Below, piece by piece: positions 55,190-64,000 of a stretch of DNA of 64,000 nucleotides. A program made the position numbers and the translations under genes. Within the stretch, counting starts at the first letter, position 1, and every line of letters begins with the position of its first letter. The notes beneath the pieces were generated by a model. That model made no database searches. It was not told the origin of the DNA and saw only the letters and a program-made list of their open reading frames with translations. This DNA is from Arion vulgaris (lineage: Eukaryota; Mollusca; Gastropoda; Stylommatophora; Arionidae), in NCBI GenBank assembly GCA_020796225.1, contig CM036756.1, forward strand, positions 67,701,152 through 67,765,151, written 5' to 3'.

Positions 55190-55275
55190 GCACTGTCTTT
55201 GTGATCTTCCTGTGTAAGAAAGAGATCGCATCACACATGGTTATTCATAGAGTGCAATAATGATGGTGCCAAATA
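55190..55275 (+). mobile_element. SINE family H, copy 4 (3' fragment)
   Basis: CACACATGGTTATTCATAG and AGTGCAATAATGATGGTGCC match the tail of 2835-2990. Confidence 0.5.
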
Positions 55276-55484
55276 ATCAGTACCTCTTGCAGAAAGAAGC
55301 ATCTGTGTGGATGTAGATATTAACCTGAATCTGCCCACTTCTCTCATTGAGCAAGTTGATGTCTAGTGAATGATGAAAAGATTTGTGTGTTTAACTGGTC
55401 AGTTATACGTTGATACACCGAATGACCCCAGTCTACGATCGAAAGCAGCTTACCTCACCACAAGAAAGACTAATTGTTCTAACT

Positions 55485-55749
55485 GCTTCTGCTACTTCAA
55501 ACGCTCCATATCGACCACTTGCTAACCACTCTCTGTGATTTGTATGTGATCTGAGCATAAGAGCGATCGTACGTTGTGCCAGTTATGCGCATACAAGTAG
55601 ACCTGCATACCCGATTTCTGCGATGCTTTTTATTTATTAGGGTAGCTTCCATAGTTCCTACATCAGTCGCCTCTTACGACATGCCTTGTTGGTCATAGTG
55701 GTACTATTCTTTTCTTCCCTTACGGGCCCCGACACCCACCACACACGCG
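55485..55749 (-). mobile_element. SINE family A, copy 15
   Basis: Minus-strand near full-length: CTTCAAACGCTCCATATCGA tail side, TCGCCTCTTACGACATGCC, head CCCACCACACACGCG. Confidence 0.88.
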
Positions 55750-58093
55750 AAATGTTCTAACAAGATCACATTGTGTCGTTTCGTCGTGTGATTTGTTTGG
55801 ATACCTCAATGTACTCTATATCATAACATTTGTAGGTGAGATGTTCAGTTTTCTATCACATCAAATTTTCGTGTCCATAACTGCGAGCCAGGAACCCATT
55901 TTCCTTCACCAGTTGTGTGTTTAAACCCCGGTCTCATTCGATAAAGAAACAAGCGCCCTATTTACTATGCAATCTATGTGTATATGTTTTTGCAATTATC
56001 TTTCAACTGCGCATGTCTGGCTCAAGTTTGTGGTCTACGCTAGCTATTTCTGTCCATTTGCAACTCTCATCAGAAACACATTTTTCAGTGCCAAGAAAGA
56101 GTGTGCAACACGCAGCGTCGCATTGCAGTACATAACATGTCATTGTATACACTGCATCGATTTTTTATTCTCACCATAAATATCCCCCCTTCATTCTTCA
56201 TGCTTCCCTTTTCTCTCTCACTCTCTCCATCGAATCATTGATTTTAGCCCACTGTGGCCCCAGCCTTTGCCACTCAGCAGCCAGAAATAGCAGTCGCCAG
56301 TTGTTTTGCTAACCCGAACGATAGCACAGGGGAGTTGCTATCTCTAAACCTACTGTAGTTAAACTAAGAGTGCTTGGCTTATTCACGAAGGCGTATATTT
56401 TCCCGTCACATGTGTGTACGTTTGGCTGTTTTAGCTTTACATTTCGTCTTCTAACATGTTTAACACGGTGCGTGAACTACAAAGCGGTAAAGTAGGTCAG
56501 CGGCCATATTGAATTGCATAGGTTTGTGTATCAGTATCGCACTAGGAGCAGCATAGTGTGCGGTAAACACAACCAAGACAGACTGATTTGCTTTTATGTT
56601 TGTTTTAGGCCAACTTGTGTATTTGAATATAGGTAAGCACATCATCACAGCTGTATAGTTGTCGGGCATTGATATTTCTCCGTCTTGTCTCTTGTGTTCA
56701 TTATTTATCTGCGATTTTAATGTATCATGAATCATTCAATGAATCACTATGATCTTTGCTGCTTATTAAGTTATTTGTTGCATATTAGTTATTACGTTGG
56801 TGTACGAATGTCAAACACATCATGCAACCTAATCTAGTTTATTAAATTATATATATATGTAATATATTAGTCATCGTTCGAGTACTAACCAGCTATACCA
56901 TAAATACTACATCTTGTTTTCTAATATATATATATTAATATCAGTTTATCAACTGGTTCCCCACTCATGTGTAATTTGTTACATGAGAAAGTAATTTGTG
57001 CTTTACAAATAAAAACCCAGTACATTAACTTATGTTGCCTGTATGCTTTTATGTTTACGGTAAAATATAAAGGTAAAAATTAATGTTAGTGGATTGTGAA
57101 CTCCCATTAAAAAAAGCACTACTGCCTGGTAACAGAAGGTATTTTACACACAGCGATATACCGACTACAATAAAACAACGTACGTGTTAAATCACATGCA
57201 CTAAACTGATAACTAGAACCCCATACTGTCTGCCTTATCAGATCTGGCTTCTAGAGAAAAGGTCACGGTTATGTCAGACAAAAACACCGACAAATAATCA
57301 TTACACTTGTTTCTGTCAGTGGTTTGTATGTACTGGTATAGAATATGATGCTTGCTAACATAAGATGTTATAGTGATAGCTTCAGTGGAGACAGTGTTAC
57401 AATGGAGTAGTAGCATCAAAAAGCCCGTGTGTTCTTTGCAACACACAGCAAACTTTCGTTAGACGCCCGTGTGTTCTTTGTATTGTAACACACAGCGAAC
57501 TTTCGTCAGTCGATAGCTTCTTATCGACGCGTGCTTTCACGTGACCTAGCTTGTGTTATTCCAGAACAAAGAGAGGGAAACGGGAAAGGTAAAGAAATCC
57601 CACCGTACTCCCCCTTCGCTGTTTAGTACGCACCACCATTTATCGAACGTCAAGGTTATATCACAGGCAACAACAGGGTCGTTGTCAGACAGCCTAGGCT
57701 AAGTAGTAGGCCTGCCTTTTTATCAAACACACGTTCTGCCTGCTGTTAGGTGCATTTATCAAATTTTTGGTCCCGTTGTATTATTTAGTGTTGGTTGTTG
57801 TAACTTTAGTTTGGTTCTGAAGTTTGTTGGTGCTAGTAATAGCTAATTGATTTATATGTGTATAATTTTTTCTAGGAATTAAGAAACGATTTATAGAGTT
57901 ACATTTCATACGGTATTTTCTCCTAGCCAGGCAAGCACTCATTCCCTACCACCTGGCTATTAATAGCCAAAGTGTGTACATGCGAGCTCTTACCATAATT
58001 TACACAGGGGTATTGTGGCTGCTGACATTCCGTATAATCTTTTTCCAACCGTAGGATTTTTCCCATAGATTCGTTTGCCTCGTCTTTTTTCAG
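55750..58093. other. Rest of intron 3
   Basis: Mostly unique AT-rich sequence with small AT tracts near 56850 and 56925. At 57424-57512 a ~42-base segment (CCCGTGTGTTCTTTG through AACTTTCGT) is directly duplicated. No exon with matching phase and splice sites was found. A polypyrimidine tract (CCTCGTCTTTTTTCAG) leads into exon 4. Confidence 0.5.
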
Positions 58094-58283
58094 GGATCGT
58101 CAGGAGAAAGAGAAGGCAGAGAGGAATAAAGTAGAAAGAGAAAGAATAGAACGAGACCGACTGGAGAAAGATCGGGTCAAAAGGGAGTGGGAACATAAGA
58201 ACAGTCAGGACCGAATCCTGGATACGGAAGCAGCAGTAGACCAACACTTTGCCGAGTCATTGACAAGGCTTGCAAGTCAACAG
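58094..58283 (+). CDS. Exon 4 of the unrecognised nuclear-type protein
   Basis: Third base of codon 789 plus residues 790-852. Acceptor CTTTTTTCAG; donor CAG|GTGAGT at 58284; outgoing phase 0. It continues the Glu/Arg-rich helix (RQEKEKAERNKVERERIERD), then turns to ILDTEAAVDQHFAESLTRLA. VDQHFAESL (837-845) keeps the V, H, F and L positions of the Tondu motif that binds TEAD transcription factors in vestigial-like proteins (compare VDDHFAKAL in VGLL4). Whether it binds TEAD is an inference. The reading frame is open at the end, so further exons should follow, probably outside the window. Confidence 0.85.
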
Positions 58284-58344
58284 GTGAGTGTTGTACTCTT
58301 GGTTTTTTAATTCAGCAGCATCCTGTGTTTTTGTCAGTACTGTA

Positions 58345-58480
58345 ATGTGTGTATGTAAATGTTGTCAGTATCTTGAAGTTTGTATGCTAATATTGTCAGT
58401 ATTGTGACGTTTGTATGCTAATATTGTCATGATTGTATGCTAATATTGTCATGATTGTATGCTAATATTGTCATGATTGT
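58345..58480. repeat. 21-24-bp minisatellite
   Basis: Variable units of TTGTATGCTAATATTGTCA, about six, just inside intron 4. Confidence 0.85.
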
Positions 58481-58499
58481 GTGCCACTCATGTCAGTGT

Positions 58500-61400
58500 T
58501 GTCTGTAGCGCAGTCGCGGGAGACTAAGATGTAGTGAATGATATAACAAAATAAATGATAGAGCAAAGCTAGCCAAGACCCTACATTAGTTTATGATCCA
58601 GATAACAGAGTGATCAAAGAGGAAAACAACGGACCAATAATTCATTGTGAGACAGAAAGAAGCTGATATCAGGGGGTATCGTACACTTTAACACAATGTA
58701 ACAAATACAAACATTTTGGTGAATGAAGATTACAGTTGTAATAGAAGACTATATTTTTTTTTATTTGCTGTGTTATTAAATAAGTATCTGGGGAAATTAA
58801 TTGAATTGTTATTAAGTATTGGACAGTAAAAGTGGAACATGCTACAGAAGAATTTATAGCTACGGGAGTTCAAATCTCATATAGTTTATTTTCTAGCTGA
58901 AAATGGAAACCTCAGTTTGTGAACAATTGTAAAATTATTGCATAAACTACTTTGCTAGTAATAATAATAATAATAGCCTCAGATGTGTGCTGCTGCACCT
59001 CTCTGGTGTGTGTAGAGGTGATTATAGAGTGCAATCCTAGAACACAATTCCCTACCACAGGTGAGGCATACAGGATCAAGGTTAGACATGTGGGTGTTCT
59101 GTGTTTCAGCTCGTTTTCTCTGTGAAACTGCGAGTCTCAGCTATGTCAGCTCCTCTTGTTACAGTGCCACATTTGGCGATCTTGCGCCAGGGATTACCAG
59201 CACTTGGTGTCTATATTGCTGAGTGCTGGGATGTTAACACTAACAAGCCCAGTTTCTATTATACATACATAATTCTTTTTTTTTATGAATAGAACATAGG
59301 TTTAAAGAATGTATATAGTGAATATTCATCTATATAATCAGATTAAATTTCTACCCACTAATTCTCTACCATTGTATGTAGTGACATTCAGAGTCTACTG
59401 CAGCACCATTTCCCTCTCAAATTAGTCGTTTTAGATATCTTATGTGGGTCTTAGTAAAGCTGATTCTTGCATTTTGAAAGTGACAAACCCATGACTTAAA
59501 TATGTTAACAGATCTCACAAAAGTGGACATTGGTATTTGTTAAGTAGTAAAGTGTTCCTCGTAAATTTGAAAAAAAAAATACAGATTTTAATACATCATT
59601 GAACTTTACACAACCAGCCTGTTCCGAGTTTGAACTGCCTGCCACTTTCACAAATCTTGTCTGTAGTGAAGTTAGAAAACTGCATAACCTAAATTAAATA
59701 GACATAGAATTGGCAGTGCTATACGATTTGAATCATGATCTGCCGAGAGGGCTTTGAAGCTGCATGATAATGAAACGTCGAGGAGTTCCAGGGACGTTTT
59801 TAGCTTGATTGTTATCTATTGACCGGTTGCTTTAGAAAACCCAAGATTGACGCCGCCGTGGGCAAGCTAGTTATAAAATATCTCTAGCTGAGAAGTATAA
59901 GATTTGTACAATGACACTCTAATCTTGTTATAAACGTACCAGTAAAGAATTTCGAACATAGTTCAGTCTGTGAAGTTTGCATAGAAATAGGGCATTACAT
60001 ACAGAATGTGAAGAAAACTAACAATGAATTTTTGGAAAGGAAGTGTCACTAAGCTTTTAGCCACAGTCAAGCGACCTCGTTGTGACCCCGTCCAAAAACT
60101 GCCGCCACTTTCCGCGAGCTCGACAAATGTGTATCTGTGTAGTGTGTTTGACAGAGGGAGAGAGAGAAGGGGGTGGAGAGCAAGCGAGACAAGAAAAAAT
60201 ATGTGATGTTTAAAGAGCTGCTGACACTATTTACAGGTGTGGCGGGGTAACTTAGGCCTGTCACTTTTTAAGTTTTCGTGGCGAGGTGCGTTGAGGGAAA
60301 GGTTCAGAACTACAGCACGACTCTATATCAGTGCAGTCATATTTTTATAGCTTGTCTGAATCGGAACTCGGCATATCTAGCGCTTCTCTATCGGAACTTG
60401 GCTCACAAGACAGCAGTTCTATAGATACCTTCCTTACATGTGTGAGGAGTCCGGCAGCTGCTGTAGTTCTACTCAACTCGCCTATGACATCTTTCGCTCA
60501 TCATCTTCCCTCTCGCTCATCTTCTTCTCCCTCCTCTGCCCGTTATAATAAATATTACCTACAATGATCTCCAAAGAATTGTCTTTTTATATGTCCGAAA
60601 AATTTCATTTTTATTGTCTTTATCAACCACTTATCTTCAAAGCTGTTGTAAATTATACATATTTGTTCTTATTTTTCTGTTAATGGTATTCTGAATACTC
60701 TTCTTTAGCATGTCTGCTCATTGGCATTTGTCGATTTTTCATTGATTTTTCATTTTCTGTATCATTAATCTATAATTTGCTATGGGGAAAAATACATGCT
60801 TTTAAAACATAAATTTGGTCTTTATATCATTTGCATCCCTTAGGTTTTGTAGTTTTAATTTCTTCAGAACCATATGTTCATTCTAGCAGTGCACTACATA
60901 ACCAAAAAATAATCCAGTCTGTAGTTGGAATTCCCATGCCTAGCTTCCTCTTCGCTACAAGTTTAAGTTTGATCTCAATAACAAGCTGTCACTTTGATAA
61001 GCAGAGTTAATCCAGAGCCAACTATACACTTAGAGTTGGCTGTGGTTAATCACGTCCGTTTGTGAGCCTAACGTAGGAGGGCTTTAGAAATCGTTACACA
61101 CGTTATGACTCGGCGGCACAGAGCGACACCAATTACTGTACTAATCTGCTGTACCTGAAGTATAAGTGGAAACTGAATGAACATTATCAACATATATGTT
61201 TTTTTTATTGTTATTTTGTTAAGTATATTTGTAAAGGGCTAACATGATTCTACATCTCTACGCTCCATGTGCTGTCTTGTTCTAGTTAAAGCAGGTTAAC
61301 ACTTGGATCTATATATTAACAAATATAAACAATAATATGCTAAATTGAACTTGTTAATTGATTAAGTTCTCATGTGTCAAAGTTATGTTGTAGTTCACAG

Positions 61401-61800
61401 CGTCACATGTGCATACAGATAGCGATCTTTTAGGAAGACAACTAGTTGACAAACATGACACATACATCAGGCTTTTGTTGATCTGGGAGATTTGTCAACT
61501 GGTTTCATGTCACTGTTCTAGCCAGATAATTAATTCCAGATAGTTAGTTCACCAAGTATTGTGATTGTGTTTTTTGCAAGGTAAATATGTGAGGTAACCT
61601 CCATCTGGTCACATTGTGGAGTCCAATAGGTAATAGTCTATTTATAGTTTCTAGAGGTGTAGACAGACAATAGCATTTGCGTGTAGACAGAGATAGAGTG
61701 ACACGCACCAGTAATGGACATATGTGTGCTTGAGAATTGTTATGTTCAGACTCTTTATTCTGGACAAAGTAGGTTGACTTCACTCATCCTATGAAGCCAG
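58500..61800. other. Intron 4, mostly unique sequence
   Basis: 3.3 kb with no recognised repeat family. A Ser-rich frame at 60331-60567 (78 codons after a GTG, no ATG) has a biased composition but lacks a phase-0 acceptor, so it is not called as an exon. At 61017-61052 lies another AGCCAACT/AGTTGGCT palindrome. Confidence 0.45.
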
Positions 61801-61895
61801 CTTGACCATTAAACTCATATAATATAGATAATAGCCTTGGATACATGATCTATGTGGCGTTCATATAATATAGATACTAGCCTTGGATACATGGT
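61800..61895. repeat. Two-copy tandem duplication, about 50 bp
   Basis: CATATAATATAGATA.TAGCC then TTGGATACATG occurs at about 61817 and 61861. Confidence 0.85.
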
Positions 61896-62170
61896 CTCTG
61901 TGGCATAATGGTTAGGTGCTTGCATCTCATTCCATAGGCTATCAAGATATTTTTCCAAAGATCTCAGTGTAGGTGAAATTGAGTTCCTAGTCTTATTGGA
62001 GACGGATGATAAAACATAGGTCCCATTTTCAAGTTGAGCACATGAAAGAACCCTTGGCAGTTCAAAATTGAGAAGAGCAGGCCGGAAAGCCCAGGCAAAA
62101 ATTCATTAGAAAGATTTTTAAATAAAATACAATATTTTTACCGAAGTGCAATGATGATGATCCTATCAAT
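61895..62170 (+). mobile_element. SINE family H, copy 1 (most complete)
   Basis: A tRNA-like start (GTGGCATAATGGTTAGGTGC) is followed by a body with ATAGGTCCCATTTTCAAGTT and AAATTGAGAAGAGCAGGCC, and a tail GAAGTGCAATGATGATGATC then CTATCAATCAA. Box B is poorly preserved. Fragments at 2835, 18030 and 55190 support the family. Confidence 0.65.
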
Positions 62171-64000
62171 CAACCTAAGACTTACTGCTGAATTAGTTTT
62201 GAATGTCCCTCCATTAATGTCATGTTCTAGTTATAAAGTATTGTAGCTACCTCAAGCTCAACATTTCACAAACATGACAAAAGATTTGTCCATTGAGGAA
62301 ACAAAAATGATGGCACCTCTGATTATCATTTATGCAGAATATTTCCCTTTTCTTCTCGAATATTATCCAGCAAGTAATTAATTCAAGTGGCTGATGAACA
62401 ATTTGAATAGTTTGTTTCATTTTTGAGAAGTCAGTAAATAGTGTGATGTAATCTAGAACTGACTCAATGAAACAATCAGACTATATATATAGTTCATAGT
62501 TTATTTTTAGTATTTCTAGAAGTGTGAAAACATAAATTGCCTGAAATAACACTCCTAATACAAATAAGTGAGTTTGAGCAAGTATAGTTCATGCTTGGAC
62601 ATGTCTGCATTATGGACAAGATATGTTGATTATGCATCCTTTGTAGAAAACCTTGTTAGGCGCTGCACGCAGAATAAAATAAAATACAGTAGATGTGTGT
62701 ACATACATCTTCACAGTACTAGACTTTATCTTGCTTTTGAGATTTAGTTGGTCAATGGTAATTTACATCTGCACCGACCGACATTGTAGTGCCCATCACA
62801 TCCGGGGCATGAACATATCAGGAATTTGCAGTTTCTGCAACAAATCCATTTTGAACAACCTACCACAAACTTCACAATCATTTATCTGTCTTGAGATACA
62901 TAATTGATATATTTGCTAGCCTTGAACATTTCCCATAGTGTGTGTGTAATTCTCATTGTCGCATTGTCATAAATATTAATCAAATACAAACAGCTGGTGC
63001 AGTGTTTCTTGTATTCAAACATATCTGTCATTAATACACATATATCTGTAATTAATGAATATGCTTTTGTGTGTAAGCATAGAATATGGATCCAATTTTT
63101 AATTTTTTTTATTATCATGTGTCGTTTATATTGATTGTTCATGATGTCCATCATCAACTGTATTGGAGAATGAGTTAAAAATAAATGAATCAATGAGGCA
63201 CATTGTTCTCCCTAACCAGTGCGTTAGAACCAGTCATTGCAACTATGCATGCTGCGCACAGTTCAGTATCACATGTTAAATTGCGGGAAGTGGTGGGTTG
63301 GTGTTCGCTTGTCTAGTCTGTATGTAATGGTTTACTATTGATCTCTGGCCCTGATCCTGTGTAAGCAGTTTCCTTTATATTGGAAACTATGGACCTGTTC
63401 TATAATCGATTCTACCCACCTATTTTTGTTTGTTCATCCCATCCTCCAGGCCTTCAGTATGGTCTCCCTATTCAGTTCGTCAATCTCTATGCTAGTCATG
63501 AATTTACTCACTCATTGTCTCCCCCCAATTTCTTGCCAGATATTGACTGGCTAGAACAACCTAAGTTTTTCCTCACTCTGCTGCAGCTTTTAGATGTTTC
63601 CTTGTTGGGAATATTGATTATTGCTTCAGTCCTGACACAAAAACTTTCGAAATAATGATGCTGCTATGAACTCACATAATAACAATGTGTCATACTGGCT
63701 AATAGACATCTTGATACAGTTAAGTCTTGAATTAAAACACCAGTACGGGAGAAAAGGGATATTTGCTAGTGCAAATAGTTCAGTAACTTGAATGTAAGGT
63801 TCTGTTCCTGTTCAATTGGCAAAACATTATATGAAGAGTGTATTGTATATACAGTATTGATTGAACAAGCAGTATATGTTACTTTGAAACTCATGTATTG
63901 TTAACATGCTGATATTATGTTAGAACAACTTAATAATTGTCTCATCAGATCTTATTTTCTTAATAATTTTAACACATCTATGCTCATGTTCATAACCACA
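62171..64000. other. Intron 4 (or flanking) sequence, nothing recognised
   Basis: 1.8 kb of apparently unique AT-rich sequence. The + frame at 63380-63655 (91 codons) has no domain, and no phase-0 splice acceptor was identified for it. Confidence 0.4.

Noticed and set aside
59110..59292. Possible exon after TTTCAG at 59109 with an open phase-0 frame
   Set aside because: No donor or family similarity and no helix or motif continuity with exon 4; the frame ends in low-complexity T-rich sequence.

Overview
This window looks like nuclear DNA of an invertebrate animal, most likely a gastropod or other mollusc. It is AT-rich, has long introns with GT/AG borders, and carries no bacterial-type operons. 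Most of it is interspersed repeat: at least ten tRNA-related or short SINE families, 3'-end fragments of several non-LTR retrotransposon (LINE) families, short DNA transposons, and many mini- and microsatellites. The mollusc assignment is an inference from this style of repeat load; no single sequence here proves it.

One protein-coding gene is supported, on the + strand. Four exons join in phase: 10894-11055, 32892-33126, 51937-53905 and 58094-58283. Together they give 852 residues of an N-terminal and central portion, and the gene probably continues beyond the window. The product is a Ser/Thr-rich, largely disordered and probably nuclear protein. It has a basic nuclear-localisation-like patch (residues 144-165), a His/Ala/Gln-rich segment (about 655-739), a long Glu/Arg-rich helix (about 745-825), and a short motif VDQHFAESL (837-845) that resembles the TEAD-binding Tondu motif. 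I do not recognise it as a named gene.

Layout. 1-10.8 kb: upstream flank of SINEs, minisatellites and one LINE fragment. 10.8-11.06 kb: candidate promoter and exon 1. 11.06-32.9 kb: intron 1, with LINE 3' ends mostly on the minus strand, dense SINEs, and a 14-unit 62-bp satellite at 29.5-30.4 kb. 32.9-33.1 kb: exon 2. 33.1-51.9 kb: intron 2, with a badly damaged near-complete LINE (34.7-37.7 kb), a doubly interrupted SINE (38.2-39.4 kb), a hAT-like MITE with perfect target duplication (39.6-39.9 kb), and more LINE, SINE and satellite sequence. 51.9-53.9 kb: large exon 3. 53.9-58.1 kb: intron 3. 58.1-58.3 kb: exon 4. 58.3-64 kb: mostly unique intron-like sequence.

For SINEs, strand means head (tRNA-like or 5' end) to A-rich or GAA-rich tail. 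Family letters A-K are mine, for this window only. Target-site duplications (TSDs) seen by eye bracket many copies, which fixes element boundaries and shows that several families moved by retrotransposition. No rRNA, genuine tRNA gene, CRISPR array or virus-derived gene was recognised.
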